Below are positions 19,252-29,304 of a stretch of DNA of 64,000 nt, one piece after another. This DNA comes from Bacillus sp. 103mf (GTDB lineage Bacteria > Bacillota > Bacilli > Bacillales > Bacillaceae_G). The number at the start of each line of letters is the position of its first letter. Within the stretch, counting starts at the first letter, position 1. Location: assembly GCF_900116295.1 (NCBI RefSeq), contig NZ_FPAF01000002.1, forward strand, positions 226,592 through 290,591. The letters are read 5' to 3'. The notes beneath the pieces were generated by a model that saw only the letters and a list, made by a program, of their open reading frames with translations, made no database searches and was not told the DNA's origin. The position numbers and the translations under genes are program-made.

Positions 19252-19962
19252 CTAACCTCCCGTAGGTGGAACAAATTTATACCCAATTCCTCTTAGCGTA
19301 ACAATCAACTTAGGGTTGGACGGATCAGCTTCAAGCTTCTTTCTGAGTCTAGAGATGTGGATAACGACTGTTTTCTCATCCCCTTGGACCATCGTCCCCC
19401 ACACTTGCTCATATAATTGCTGGGCGGTAAATACCTGATTTGGATGTTTACAAAAATAGAGAAGTAGTTCAAGTTCTTTGGCCGGACAAGGAGTATCCAC
19501 ATTGTTAACAATAAGTTGTCCGGTAGTACGGTTAACCGAAAAAGTATGATACTGATACAAATCCTCAGCGCTTACAACATCAGACGCATAGAGAGTGCTC
19601 CGCCTCAAATGCGCCTGAATTCGTGCGATAACTTCCATCGGATTGAACGGTTTAGTTACATAATCGTCCCCGCCTAAATACAGACCCTGTAACTTATCCA
19701 AATCACTGGAACGAGCGCTAAGAAATAGAATAGGGGTTCTTATGGTCTTGCGTAACTCCATACACAAAGAAAATCCGTCCATATCAGGAAGCATGACATC
19801 AAGAACAATTATATCAAAGCGTGTTGTTCGAACAGCCATGAGCGCCTCAGCAGTGGAACTGGCTTTAGTAACATGGATATACCCTTCTTTTCGAAGAAGA
19901 TTCTCAAGCATAGTCAGAATGCCTTCCTCGTCATCAACCACTAATATCGCTTCATTCCGCAT
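19252..19962 (-). CDS. OmpR/PhoB-type response regulator
   Basis: A 236-residue regulator. The receiver domain (1-120) has the acidic pair VVDDEE, the phosphoacceptor Asp in VLDVMLPDMDGF and the conserved Lys in YVTKPFNP. The C-terminal winged helix (about 140-235) ends with ISRLRKKLEADP and GIGYKFVPP. It is the first gene of the operon with the kinase and probably the CxYCG membrane protein. ATG at 19962 has AAAGGTGG upstream; a GTG four codons earlier is less likely. A Fur-like sequence lies about 75 bases upstream. Confidence 0.95.
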   Translation of the reverse strand: MRNEAILVVDDEEGILTMLENLLRKEGYIHVTKASSTAEALMAVRTTRFDIIVLDVMLPDMDGFSLCMELRKTIRTPILFLSARSSDLDKLQGLYLGGDDYVTKPFNPMEVIARIQAHLRRSTLYASDVVSAEDLYQYHTFSVNRTTGQLIVNNVDTPCPAKELELLLYFCKHPNQVFTAQQLYEQVWGTMVQGDEKTVVIHISRLRKKLEADPSNPKLIVTLRGIGYKFVPPTGG

Positions 19963-20035
19963 GATTCCAACCACCTTTGTAATAAGACATAATAAAAATT
20001 GGATCTTCGAGATTTTGCACGATTTTCGATAGCTT

Positions 20036-20054
20036 AATAATGATAATCACCTTC
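20036..20054 (-). promoter_or_regulatory. Fur-box-like sequence upstream of the response regulator
   Basis: AATAATGATAATCACCTTC matches the 19-bp Fur consensus strongly in its first 14 bases and poorly in the last five. Position fits an operator for the two-component operon. Could be chance in AT-rich DNA. Confidence 0.3.
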
Positions 20055-20114
20055 CCAAAGAGTGAATTCACATAAAATAAATTTGGAATCTATTAAAATA
20101 TAACATTCCTAATT

Positions 20115-20279
20115 TCATACTATAGTGTCAGTAAATTTCACCGCACCTTTATGGTAAGTCCACTGATAACACTCTTCTTTACCCAAAAGTTCGTCTCTTA
20201 GTTCCCGCCGTAAGTCAATTAAGTTGTCCAGATTTCCTTTTTGAACTACCATGAAGACTTTATATTTTATTCTCTTCAT
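20115..20279 (-). CDS. Possible small protein, 54 residues
   Basis: An open frame from ATG 20279 reads MKRIKYKVFMVVQKGNLDNL, continues LIDLRRELRDELLGKEECYQ and ends TIV. Amino-acid make-up is typical of a real folded protein (alternating charge, aromatic YQW). The ribosome binding site is poor. It may be the intact small gene or the remaining end of a longer one. Confidence 0.4.
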   Translation of the reverse strand: MKRIKYKVFMVVQKGNLDNLIDLRRELRDELLGKEECYQWTYHKGAVKFTDTIV

Positions 20280-20689
20280 TCATTTTATAGAAATATTCCC
20301 TAGCTCCCCATGCTCATCAAGTCAAGAATTCATCATTATCCACAACAAAAATTTTGTGCAAATTGCTCAATTTTTATCGTTTTGAGTTAGTTTATTCTTG
20401 TTAGGTTAATAGCAATGCTACTATATCAAAAAATTATACGTTATACGAAAAATGCGAATTTAAAATAAAGTTTGACTCAATGTAGAAAAGCAGTTTGTTG
20501 TGTCTACTTTTTAGACTAATATTAGCGTTGGTCTACAATTGCACCCTATCGTTGAATAAGTTGCATACGGATTAAATGGCATTCTAACGTAAGAAATTTA
20601 TTCTAGTTTTCATACAAATCCTATGCTAGATGCTAAATTTGGCACGTAGCTTCACCTCGCAAAAACTTCGGCAAGATGAAGTCTTTTCC
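20280..20689. other. Gap with no recognisable gene
   Basis: AT-rich with several stop codons in all frames. The minus strand near 20.55-20.62 kb has fragments that could be a decayed gene, but no frame of useful length remains. Confidence 0.4.
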
Positions 20690-21802
20690 CTACAATGCAT
20701 AAAGGCTAAAACAACCATAATCTGTATAAACAGCCAAATAGTCCTCAGTGAATGCTATATTGCAAGACTTCACCACATGCTCAATCACGATTGTTGCTAC
20801 AAGCCGTTTTGTTACAAGTTCATACAGTCGTACCTTTCCTCTATCATAAGCAGCTACCAGTCCTTTTCCCGCATGAATCGCACAACTCCTAGTCTCACCT
20901 ATCTGCCAATCCTCGCATTTCTCCTTAGCCTGCCAATCATATACAAGCAAATCCCAATGCCCGTATTGCTCCTGAGTAAACAAAAGATGATCATCCGGGG
21001 AGAAGATTATCCTTGTTGTCATAGCATGGATAGATTTGGGCAGTACTACTTCTTGACCAGAGGCAATATCATATACTTTTACTTCCCTACTATTCGTACA
21101 ATAAGCGAACGTATCTCCGCTATGCGACAGCGCAGCACATAGCTGTGTACTGTGCCCTCCATACACCTCGCAATTTACTGCTATCTGGCAGACCACCTTT
21201 TCCTTTATAAGATCGTACACAATAAGTTTGGAATCATGATACCAGAGTACTCTATCACCGGATAACGACAGCGTATTCCCTACCGCCAATTCAGTATACA
21301 GTGGTTCCGAATAAAGCTTAAGCTTCCGGCTCTCCACCTCATATCCTCTTATCAAATGACAATCATTCAATACCAACTCGCCCGCATGAGGACAATAGTA
21401 CATATCGTATACAAGATGATTTTCTCCAAGCTCAAAAACGACTTGTTTCCCTCCGTACTCGTCTATTAAATAAATCTCTTCTCGCTGAAACTGACCAATA
21501 ACATATCCAACATACGATGAATTAGTTCCTGGTATAGGGACAAAAGGAAGAAACCCTGTGTATCCCTTTCCCAAATATAACTGCAACACCGGTTCTCCTG
21601 CCGATACCTCCAAATTATGATAGATCATTCCTTTCTTCAATCTCTGCCAAATTTCCTTCTCCATCTGCTTGGCTGCCTGCTCAGCATTGTCAAACTGCTT
21701 CTCCCGGGGTTTTCTGCCCCCAGTCGAAGTGGCAAGTATGCTATCGTTTCTTTGAATACTCCAAGTTTTCCCGCTAGCTCTATCTATCAACATTCTATGC
21801 AT
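20690..21802 (-). CDS. WGR-like domain plus beta-propeller protein
   Basis: A 370-residue soluble protein. Residues 4-60 (KTWSIQRNDSILATSTGGR, then KQFDNAEQAAKQMEKEIWQRL) follow the WGR-domain pattern: a strand pair, the GR turn, then a helix loaded with Ala/Lys. The rest consists of repeated four-strand units with WD40-like VYDIASG, LIVYDL and VRLYEL endings, giving an estimated six or seven blades. WGR domains often bind nucleic acids in PARP-like contexts; in bacteria their role is unclear. No signal peptide. Higher GC than the host average, in line with the neighbouring two-component block. Not in an evident operon. Confidence 0.75.
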   Translation of the reverse strand: MHRMLIDRASGKTWSIQRNDSILATSTGGRKPREKQFDNAEQAAKQMEKEIWQRLKKGMIYHNLEVSAGEPVLQLYLGKGYTGFLPFVPIPGTNSSYVGYVIGQFQREEIYLIDEYGGKQVVFELGENHLVYDMYYCPHAGELVLNDCHLIRGYEVESRKLKLYSEPLYTELAVGNTLSLSGDRVLWYHDSKLIVYDLIKEKVVCQIAVNCEVYGGHSTQLCAALSHSGDTFAYCTNSREVKVYDIASGQEVVLPKSIHAMTTRIIFSPDDHLLFTQEQYGHWDLLVYDWQAKEKCEDWQIGETRSCAIHAGKGLVAAYDRGKVRLYELVTKRLVATIVIEHVVKSCNIAFTEDYLAVYTDYGCFSLYAL

Positions 21803-22131
21803 TCATTTCACCTCTTCCTAAATGTAGCAAATGACCTCCTAACAAGTCTAATACTCTGCCACTTCTAGGGTTTACTATTAATATCTACACTTTTTAAGCG
21901 GACAGCTAAGATTCATGGGAAAATATGTTACAATCCACATATGATATCTTTAACTAACAATGCAGTTTAGTTGAATAATACATATTTCATAAAATGGTTA
22001 TTTGCATAGTTTTTCCTATAAGGTAAGAAGGAAATATAACCTAAGGCGAAAGAAGAGTAGTAGAAGTTAGCATTCTATTATTTTATCATTGTAATAACAC
22101 GCACTTACCAAGATTAAGGAGGTAATACGAA
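21803..22131. other. Divergent promoter region, no gene seen
   Basis: Between two genes transcribed away from each other; presumably contains promoters for both. No strong hairpin or repeat noticed. Confidence 0.5.
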
Positions 22132-22791
22132 TTGATTTTAGAAGAATATGAAAAACGTGCATCAGAGCAGGAAGATTGGGCACCAGGATGGGAAGCAATT
22201 GATGAGATCTTTGATAAACTTTATCCTAATCAGAAACCTGCACATTATGGGACAACATTTCATGAACGTTCCATTTTTGGGGGAGACCAATATTTAGACG
22301 GCTATAGTATTTATCAATCTCCAAATGGTTACAAGCATTTACTGACTTATGGAATGACGGAGCTTTACACAGATGAAGAAGCATTTGGTGGTGAATGGAG
22401 CCGCTTTGGTTATGAAATGACTATAAAACTGAAAGAGGATTCAAATGAGGATTGTATGTGGGCAATAGATATGCTATCTAATCTTGCTCGCTATACCTAC
22501 ACACAGAAAAGGTTTTTTGAGCCAATGCAATTTGTGGCAGGGAATGGAACGTCTCTTCATATTGGCGTAGAATCTGCTATTACTGCTTTACTAGTTGTAA
22601 GTGATACTGAGGCAGAAGGAATTGACACTGTTCATGGTAGAGTGAATTTTATACAATTAGTCGGAATTACACAACAAGAATTAGAAGTGCTGAAAGAGGA
22701 CTACACACAAGCAGAGGTTCTTGTTAAAAATATGAAGAAAGATAATCCGTATTTAATTACAGATATGAAACGGATAAAATCTTATTTATAG
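22132..22791 (+). CDS. Suppressor-of-fused (SUFU) domain protein
   Basis: A 219-residue protein starting at TTG after AAGGAGGT. Residues 8-190 match the SUFU domain: PGWEAIDEIFDKLYPNQKP, HYGTT, the GGxxxLDGYSIY block and EWSRFGYEMTIKL, then LARYTY. In Bacillus such proteins (for example YqcF) act as antitoxins or immunity proteins for LXG toxins. No toxin gene is adjacent, so the role here is open. Confidence 0.88.
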   Translation: MILEEYEKRASEQEDWAPGWEAIDEIFDKLYPNQKPAHYGTTFHERSIFGGDQYLDGYSIYQSPNGYKHLLTYGMTELYTDEEAFGGEWSRFGYEMTIKLKEDSNEDCMWAIDMLSNLARYTYTQKRFFEPMQFVAGNGTSLHIGVESAITALLVVSDTEAEGIDTVHGRVNFIQLVGITQQELEVLKEDYTQAEVLVKNMKKDNPYLITDMKRIKSYL

Positions 22792-22800
22792 TCAGAAATA

Positions 22801-22822
22801 AAGCATCTCTTGAAAAAGAGAT
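22801..22822. terminator. Bidirectional terminator
   Basis: AAGCATCTCT and AGAGATGCTT around TGAAAA, between convergent genes. Confidence 0.8.
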
Positions 22823-22824
22823 GC

Positions 22825-24159
22825 TTATTCCCCCCTTCTCGCTGCTTGCTGCAACGGATCCCATACGCTGTTGTATGGCGGAGAGTAACTTAAGTCAACG
22901 TCTTCTAAATCATGAATCGTCATTTTATGAAACAATGCCATCGCAAGTACATCTATTCGTTTATCTACGCCCTGCTCGCCAATTACTTGTCCGCCTAACA
23001 GTTGTTTTGTGTCCTTTCGATACAATAATTTTACGTGCAGTGGTTTCTTACTTGGATAATATCCTGCTATGTTTGTTGAATCTATTTTTACAACTTCATA
23101 TGGTAATTGTAATTGCTCTGCTTCTTTTTCATTCAAACCTGTTCGGCCTAGTGTTATGTCCATGAATTTCATAATTGCTGTTCCGACAATCCCTTTAAAC
23201 GCTCTGCGTTTATTCACCATGTTTAGTCCGGCAATTCTTCCTTGTTTGTTTGCCGTTGTTCCAAGCGGAATATGATCATGTTTTTCTTTTATAATATGGT
23301 ACTGCGTAGCGCAGTCTCCTGCCGCATAAATGTCCTCTATATTCGTTTGCATATACGCGTTAACTTGGATAGCACCTTTTTGATTTTTAATGATCTTTGT
23401 TTCTTCTAGAAAATCAGTGTTCGGCTTGACTCCAACTGATATTAAAACAAGATCTGTTTCATACGTTCCTTTATCTGTTTCCACAAACTCAACTTGCTCT
23501 TTTCCTTGAAACGATTTCACATTTTCATTTGTAAGAATTTCAATGTTATGTTTTTTTGCTTCTTCATGAATATATGCTGCCATATCCTCATCAAAAACGG
23601 TACCTACATGATGATTCCGCTCAATCATGCGCACTTTTTTCCCAAGCCTTGCAAATGTTTCTGCCATTTCTAGACCGATTGCCCCGCCGCCAATAATGGT
23701 AACATGTTCAACTTTCTGATTATGAAGCGTCTCCATAATTCGCTCTGCATCCGGAATCGTTTTTAATAGATGCACTCCTTGCAAATCACTGCCTTTCCAG
23801 TTTGGCATAACTGGACGCACTCCCGTTGCAATTAATAAACGATCGTATTCATATTCGAATGGTTCTGATGTTTGCGTATGTATGCCATATACTTTTTTGC
23901 CCGCTGGATCTACACGTGTCACTTCATGATTCACTTTGGCATCAATATGATATTTATTCCGAAACGTATCAACACTCCTAGCAATTAGCTTTTCAGTAGA
24001 AGCAATGATTCCGCTAATCGCATAAGGAAGACCGCACTGCGCATATGAATAGATTTCGCCTTTTTCTAAAGTGATTACACTTGCTTCTTGGTCATTACGG
24101 ACAATTTGCATTGCTGCACTCATTCCAGCTGCATCTCCGCCTATAATAACGTATTTCAC
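22825..24159 (-). CDS. CoA-disulfide reductase-type flavoprotein
   Basis: A 444-residue FAD- and NAD(P)H-dependent oxidoreductase. [10 protein letters not shown] (residues 8-17) binds [12 protein letters not shown] holds the single active Cys (about residue 42) typical of CoA-disulfide reductase/NADH oxidase relatives; [20 protein letters not shown] binds the nicotinamide cofactor; IYAAGDCA is the second FAD motif. There is no C-terminal rhodanese domain, unlike the longer CoADR-RHD form. Starts at GTG after AAGGAGTG. Likely helps keep CoA reduced in a bacillithiol/CoA thiol system. Confidence 0.88.
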   Translation of the reverse strand: MKYVIIGGDAAGMSAAMQIVRNDQEASVITLEKGEIYSYAQCGLPYAISGIIASTEKLIARSVDTFRNKYHIDAKVNHEVTRVDPAGKKVYGIHTQTSEPFEYEYDRLLIATGVRPVMPNWKGSDLQGVHLLKTIPDAERIMETLHNQKVEHVTIIGGGAIGLEMAETFARLGKKVRMIERNHHVGTVFDEDMAAYIHEEAKKHNIEILTNENVKSFQGKEQVEFVETDKGTYETDLVLISVGVKPNTDFLEETKIIKNQKGAIQVNAYMQTNIEDIYAAGDCATQYHIIKEKHDHIPLGTTANKQGRIAGLNMVNKRRAFKGIVGTAIMKFMDITLGRTGLNEKEAEQLQLPYEVVKIDSTNIAGYYPSKKPLHVKLLYRKDTKQLLGGQVIGEQGVDKRIDVLAMALFHKMTIHDLEDVDLSYSPPYNSVWDPLQQAARRGE

Positions 24160-24233
24160 TATATCACTCCTTCTATCATTATCTATCGTTTACAATTCCC
24201 ATCTTCTGCAGTTATCAGTCATTATGGAGCTTT

Positions 24234-24704
24234 TCATCTTACTTCATCCTTCTTAAATGGTAGCTTATATAAACATTCCCCCTCAACCATTCTGTCTGTA
24301 TCTTCAAAACCAATGCTTTTATATAGCTGTTTTGCAACGATATTATTCGGTTCAAAAGATAGAAAAATTTCATGACAATTCGCATCTTTTCTCATCTCAT
24401 CTATTACGTATAAAAGTGCCGTTTTCCCATACCCTTTTCCTTGGTATTTATGATCTATCATGAGTCTACATATTTCAAAAAAATGATGTTGTTCACAATA
24501 GCCATACATCGTAAAGCCAACCATCGTTTCATCATTGTATATTGCCTTTGTAATCCAACCTTTTTGAACTTTTGACTGTGCTAATGATAATGCATTTGAG
24601 GCTACAAACTCTTCGCACACAAAGTGCTTGCCCTCTTTATTTGTAGTTAAGAATATACACTCTATCCAATTCTCGTTTGTTATATCTCTTAAATTTATAG
24701 TCAT
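24234..24704 (-). CDS. GNAT acetyltransferase
   Basis: A 156-residue protein with the acetyl-CoA-binding motif HKYQGKGYGKTALLYVIDEM (residues 87-106) and the later FEPNNIVAKQLYKSIGFE. The pattern resembles spermidine/spermine N-acetyltransferase-type GNATs. Substrate unknown. The ribosome binding site is weak. It lies downstream of the lactate permease family gene on the same strand, separated by a terminator. Confidence 0.88.
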   Translation of the reverse strand: MTINLRDITNENWIECIFLTTNKEGKHFVCEEFVASNALSLAQSKVQKGWITKAIYNDETMVGFTMYGYCEQHHFFEICRLMIDHKYQGKGYGKTALLYVIDEMRKDANCHEIFLSFEPNNIVAKQLYKSIGFEDTDRMVEGECLYKLPFKKDEVR

Positions 24705-24753
24705 TCTATGCTCACTCTTTCTCTTTTTATAAAATTACTTATTTCTACAAACA

Positions 24754-24784
24754 CAAACACTTCTCCTATAAGAGAAGCGTTTCT
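24754..24784 (-). terminator. Terminator of the lactate permease gene
   Basis: CACTTCTC/GAGAAGCG pairing with a short loop and a T-rich tail on the minus strand. Confidence 0.65.
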
Positions 24785-26281
24785 TTACCTAATAAGATGC
24801 CACACCAAAACTTCTCCTACCACAATCAAAACGGCGCCAAAAATCATAAGTGTCGTCTTCTTTAACAACTCATTTTCTCGAAATGGAATGTTACATAAAT
24901 AAGCACCAAGCGTAATTCGCGATGGACAAGCAATGGTTGCAACAGACGAACTTGTATTTTGCACCGTTGTTACAAACTGCCACGGAAGCCCCACGTTCTG
25001 TGCTGTTTGCATTTGTAATTTCATAAACATCGCATTTGATCCTGCGTTACTTCCCGTTAAAAAACCGCCCATACCACCGATAAATGGAACAACGAAAACA
25101 AACATCATTCCAAAAATATGACCAGCAGCTTCCGCTAATAAGGCATGCATCCCTGCTGCACCCATTAGTTCTGAAATCGCAATAAACATGGTCGTTGTAA
25201 TCGCAAAAGGAATCCATTGTTTCACCGTTTGCAATAATGACTGCTTTATTATAATAGAAGGAATCCGGAAGGAAATAATGGTAAATACACATGTAACCCC
25301 AAGCCAAAATCCTGGTGAATATAATAACTCAAGTTTGTAAGAATAAGATGGCAAGTTAATAACTGCATATGATTGTAGTGCACTATGAAACGACGGAATC
25401 AGACGAGAAAGCAAAATACAGACTGTTAAAAATAAATACGGGCTAATTATTTTTACAATAGAAACTTCTTGCTGCTTGGCAGCTGCATGTTCCGAATACA
25501 CTTCTTTCTGCTGTTTTGCTGTCATTTTAATGATAATAAATCCAAATGTTATCGTTACAATCGCACTTAAAATCCCTGCTAATTCAACACTTACATATGT
25601 ACTAGACAAATAGATGGAGAGAGAAAATAATAGAAAAAAACCAGTTGCTTCTTTCCATTTTTGCATTGCTGCAGCCCATCCACCGACTATATATAATGAA
25701 AGAATGATAAAATACGCAAAGATTGGCACACTTAACAGCGCTGTACCAGAGCCAAGTTGTACTAAAGGCATATCAATAAGTCCTGAGCCAATAATCGTTC
25801 CTGTTGCCATTGCTCCCCATGAGCTTGCTAACAAACCAATAAACGAAAGTAAAACAGCTTGAAACGGCTTGTAACCGAGCGAAAGAAAAATAGGAGCAGC
25901 CACCATAAATCCAATTCCAAATCCACTTACTGATTCAATAAGAGGACAAATCCCAAAACACATGAGAAGCATTTGCAGTAAACGGTCATGTGTAACATGT
26001 TCCATAAAACGAGCAACTTGATCGATATACCCCATTTTATTCATAAGGTGAAATAAAAAAATACCAAAAAACAATACGTATCCAACGATAAAACAAATTA
26101 AAGCGCCTTTTATTGTTGCATGGGCAATCTCCCCTATTCGCAAGCGAAACACCGGTGATAGCAAGACAATTCCGCTGCACACAACATAAGAAATTATCGA
26201 TGCTTTCAGCGATGTTTGCTTGAAGACAAATAAACAAATAAAAATCATCATGATTGGAATAAGGGCTAATAATACTGTCAT
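24785..26281 (-). CDS. L-lactate permease family transporter
   Basis: A 498-residue protein with about twelve membrane segments, shorter than LldP/LctP (about 550). It contains the family blocks CPLIESVSGFGIGFMVAAPI and GGMGGFLTGSNAGSNAMF and the C-terminal TIACPSRITLGAYLCNIP. These match lactate/glycolate permeases. Expected to import lactate or another short 2-hydroxy acid with protons. Single gene; a repeat copy lies just upstream. Confidence 0.87.
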   Translation of the reverse strand: MTVLLALIPIMMIFICLFVFKQTSLKASIISYVVCSGIVLLSPVFRLRIGEIAHATIKGALICFIVGYVLFFGIFLFHLMNKMGYIDQVARFMEHVTHDRLLQMLLMCFGICPLIESVSGFGIGFMVAAPIFLSLGYKPFQAVLLSFIGLLASSWGAMATGTIIGSGLIDMPLVQLGSGTALLSVPIFAYFIILSLYIVGGWAAAMQKWKEATGFFLLFSLSIYLSSTYVSVELAGILSAIVTITFGFIIIKMTAKQQKEVYSEHAAAKQQEVSIVKIISPYLFLTVCILLSRLIPSFHSALQSYAVINLPSYSYKLELLYSPGFWLGVTCVFTIISFRIPSIIIKQSLLQTVKQWIPFAITTTMFIAISELMGAAGMHALLAEAAGHIFGMMFVFVVPFIGGMGGFLTGSNAGSNAMFMKLQMQTAQNVGLPWQFVTTVQNTSSSVATIACPSRITLGAYLCNIPFRENELLKKTTLMIFGAVLIVVGEVLVWHLIR

Positions 26282-26289
26282 ACCATCAT

Positions 26290-26490
26290 CTCATTTCTTT
26301 TAAGGTACAAATTGAAAAAACGTTATAAAACCTCTTTTCTTTTTAAAGGGGCGATAGCATCTGGCCATGCATAGCAGCGGTCAGGGCTTTTTTTGCCACG
26401 GGCAAGGGTTAAAACAAAAAGAGAAAGCAAGTGCAGGGCATGATTTTTCTTCATAGCAGCAACTTATATGTTAAAAAATATTATATAACA
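26290..26490 (-). repeat. Dispersed bcr-like repeat, copy C
   Basis: Reverse orientation. Contains GGCCATGCATAGCAGCGGTCAGGGC, CAAGGGTTAAAACAAAAAGAG, and CATAGCAGCAACTTATATGTT. It lies in the 5' region of the permease gene. Confidence 0.75.
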
Positions 26491-26604
26491 TAAGACAGAA
26501 TATTCAATTCATTTCATGTCAGTTTTTTATCCTATTCTTTATCTGATGAACTATTAAAAACATGCTACACTACAAACAACACCTTTTTTAGAGGAGCGAT
26601 GGCA

Positions 26605-27162
26605 ATGAACCAAGAACAATTTTGGCAACTGATTTCAGAAATGAATACAAAAGACGAAACAAGTGAATGGTTAGTTGAGCAATTAGCTGCAAAATCCGCA
26701 GATGAAGTTGCAGATTATGAAATCCATCTTCAAACTGCTTTACAGCAATCTTACACATCCTCTTTATGGGCAGCTGCTTATATTATTTTAGGTGGATGCT
26801 CCGATGATTCATTTGATTACTTTAGAGGTTGGCTCATCGCATGTGGACAAGAAACATTTGAATCCGCTGTGCAAAACCCTGAAAATCTAGCAAACTTAAT
26901 TCCTGCTTACTATGAAGAGGACGAACTCATTCCAGAATTTGAGGAAATGTTAAGTACTGGATTTGAAGCTTTCAGCCTAAAAGAAACAGGAGATACAGAG
27001 TGGGATAATGAAATATGGGAGAAATTCTCATCGTTACTTGATGAAAAAGGTTATGAGTCATTTGAACAAGGAATAAAATTTGACTGGGAAGAAGATGAGG
27101 ACGAATTAGCTGAGCGCTTCCCAAAACTGTGGGAACGTTTTGGTGAAAATCCATTAGGTTAA
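26605..27162 (+). CDS. DUF4240 domain protein
   Basis: A 185-residue acidic protein. MNQEQFWQLISEMN, DYEIHLQTALQQSYTSSLWAAAYIILGGCSDDSFDYFRGWLIACG and the following GQETFESAVQNPE are hallmarks of DUF4240. The start at 26605 gives an eight-base space to GAGGAG; the in-frame ATG at 26599 lies too near. Function is unknown. Single gene. Confidence 0.9.
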   Translation: MNQEQFWQLISEMNTKDETSEWLVEQLAAKSADEVADYEIHLQTALQQSYTSSLWAAAYIILGGCSDDSFDYFRGWLIACGQETFESAVQNPENLANLIPAYYEEDELIPEFEEMLSTGFEAFSLKETGDTEWDNEIWEKFSSLLDEKGYESFEQGIKFDWEEDEDELAERFPKLWERFGENPLG

Positions 27163-27170
27163 TATATGGT

Positions 27171-27208
27171 GCTGACTCAAAAGAGATGTAAATGTCTTTT
27201 GAATCAGC
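27171..27208 (+). terminator. Terminator of the DUF4240 gene
   Basis: Long imperfect stem GCTGACTCAAAAGA / TCTTTTGAATCAGC with one mismatch, followed by TCCTTGTTT. Confidence 0.8.
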
Positions 27209-27352
27209 TCCTTGTTTATATGTCTACAATATATCGATTGCTTTTTAGAATATATCGAACGTTTTTTAATATATATCGGCGATTCGACACAATTTAAAGA
27301 CTCTTCGACGATATTCAACACTATGTGCACTTGAGTTTTGCCGTTAACTCTT

Positions 27353-28105
27353 TTATTTCACCACAGCAATCAGCTCACGAATCTCATCTCGCTTTTCGCT
27401 CTCTAACAGCTCAATGACTTTACTTCCGACAACTACTCCGTCGCATACTCGAGTCATTTCCTCTATTTGCCCCGCCTTCGATATACCAAATCCCGCAACA
27501 ACCGGAAGCTGAACATGTGCTTTCACCTTTTCTAAGTATGTGTGTAATTCTTGTGTGAAATCGCGGCGCACTCCCGTTACGCCCGCTACTGTGACAGCAT
27601 AGACGAATCCTTGTGATTCACTCGTAATCATTTCAATTCGTTCTACCCGGCTCGTTACTGTTACAAGCGGAATAAGGGCAATGTTTGCATCGCATAGCAG
27701 CGGTGCAATGATATCTTGTTCTTCATACGGAAGATCCGGAACGATAATCCCATCGACGCCTGCTTCGATGCAGTGCAGGGTAAAACGTTCTTTCCCGAAT
27801 GCTAAAATAGGATTTAAATAGGTCATGAGCACAAAAGGAATTTGCACTGTTGCTCTCACTTCCGCTAACGCTTGAAAAATTCCTTCTAATGTTGTTCCAT
27901 TTTCTAATGCTCGTTTTCCTGCCCTTTGAATCGTTGGTCCGTCTGCAACTGGATCGGAAAACGGGATTCCAATTTCAATAATGCTTGCCCCGGCTTCGTC
28001 TAAAAAGCGAATTTGTTCTTGTAAATCGCCATCTCCACCCATTACGTACGGGATGAATGCTTTTTTCCCATTTTGAAATGCTTTATTAATTCTTTCTACT
28101 CCCAT
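27353..28105 (-). CDS. trpA: Tryptophan synthase alpha chain
   Basis: A 250-residue TIM-barrel that splits indole-3-glycerol phosphate into indole and glyceraldehyde 3-phosphate and channels indole to TrpB. The catalytic Glu is in [19 protein letters not shown] and the catalytic Asp in [13 protein letters not shown]. The phosphate loop is GFGIS. The N-terminus reads [11 protein letters not shown] where most enzymes have FIPYVTAGDP. Last gene of the trp operon, three bases after trpB. Confidence 0.97.
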   Translation of the reverse strand: MGVERINKAFQNGKKAFIPYVMGGDGDLQEQIRFLDEAGASIIEIGIPFSDPVADGPTIQRAGKRALENGTTLEGIFQALAEVRATVQIPFVLMTYLNPILAFGKERFTLHCIEAGVDGIIVPDLPYEEQDIIAPLLCDANIALIPLVTVTSRVERIEMITSESQGFVYAVTVAGVTGVRRDFTQELHTYLEKVKAHVQLPVVAGFGISKAGQIEEMTRVCDGVVVGSKVIELLESEKRDEIRELIAVVK

Positions 28106-28108
28106 CGC

Positions 28109-29302
28109 TTACACCTCTTCCATATAACGTTTTATGCTTTCAACATCTTTATCGCCGCGTCCTGATAAACAAATAACAAGTCCCTCGTCTTTTTTCATAA
28201 TTGGAGCTAGTTTAAGTGCATATGCCACAGCATGCGAGCTTTCTAGTGCCGGTATAATCCCTTCTTGTTTCGTTAATAGCTGAAAAGCATGAAGCGCTTC
28301 TTCATCTGTTATAGAATGATACGATACACGACCAATATCTTTTAATAAACTATGTTCCGGACCAACTCCCGGGTAATCAAGCCCTGCTGAAATGGAGTGC
28401 GCTTCTTGAATTTGTCCTTCTTCATTTTGCAAAATATACATCATCGATCCGTGCAAAACGCCGACGCTTCCTTTCGTTAATGTTGCGGCATGCTTCTCTG
28501 TATGAATTCCCTTGCCTGCTGCTTCTACGCCGTAAAGCGCAACCTCTTCATCTTGTACAAATGGATAAAACATTCCCATCGCATTACTGCCGCCTCCAAT
28601 GCAAGCTACAACCGCTTCCGGTAATTTCCCCTCTAACGCTGCATATTGTTTCTTTGTTTCCTTACCGATAACACTTTGGAAATCACGTACCATTTGCGGA
28701 AATGGATGTGGTCCAAGAACAGATCCCATCACATAGTGCGTATCATGTACATGTGCAACCCAGTAACGAAGCGCCTCATTTACTGCATCTTTTAACGTCC
28801 CGCTCCCTGCTGCAACGCTTTCCACTTTTGCGCCTAACAGTTCCATTCGAAAGACATTTAATTTTTGGCGTTTCACGTCCTCTTCTCCCATGAAAATGAC
28901 GCATTCTAAGCCAAGCAAGGCACATACAGTTGCTGTTGCGACTCCGTGCTGTCCAGCCCCGGTTTCTGCGACCACCTTTTTCTTGCCCATTCGCACTGCA
29001 AGAAGTGCCTGCCCAATTGTGTTGTTAATTTTATGAGCACCTGTATGATTTAAATCTTCTCGCTTTAAATAAATTTTTGCCCCGCCGCAATACTTCGTAA
29101 GATTTTCTGCAAAATAAAGCGGTGTTTCTCTGCCGACATACGTTTGTAAATAATGGTCTAATTGCTTCTCAAATGCTTCATCTTGCATTGCCTCTTTATA
29201 TGCTTCTTCTAATTCTAAAACAGACTGCATTAACGTTTCTGGAACATAACGTCCTCCGTACATACCGTAATGACCTTTTTCATCTGGATATACATATTGC
29301 AT
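28109..29302 (-). CDS. trpB: Tryptophan synthase beta chain
   Basis: A 397-residue PLP enzyme condensing indole with serine. The PLP Lys is in [11 protein letters not shown], and GGGSNAMG binds the cofactor phosphate. The start ATG at 29302 has AAGGAG eight bases upstream, the site lying in the end of trpF; a GTG at 29311 overlaps that site and is unlikely. Confidence 0.97.
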   Translation of the reverse strand: MQYVYPDEKGHYGMYGGRYVPETLMQSVLELEEAYKEAMQDEAFEKQLDHYLQTYVGRETPLYFAENLTKYCGGAKIYLKREDLNHTGAHKINNTIGQALLAVRMGKKKVVAETGAGQHGVATATVCALLGLECVIFMGEEDVKRQKLNVFRMELLGAKVESVAAGSGTLKDAVNEALRYWVAHVHDTHYVMGSVLGPHPFPQMVRDFQSVIGKETKKQYAALEGKLPEAVVACIGGGSNAMGMFYPFVQDEEVALYGVEAAGKGIHTEKHAATLTKGSVGVLHGSMMYILQNEEGQIQEAHSISAGLDYPGVGPEHSLLKDIGRVSYHSITDEEALHAFQLLTKQEGIIPALESSHAVAYALKLAPIMKKDEGLVICLSGRGDKDVESIKRYMEEV

Positions 29303-29304
29303 AT

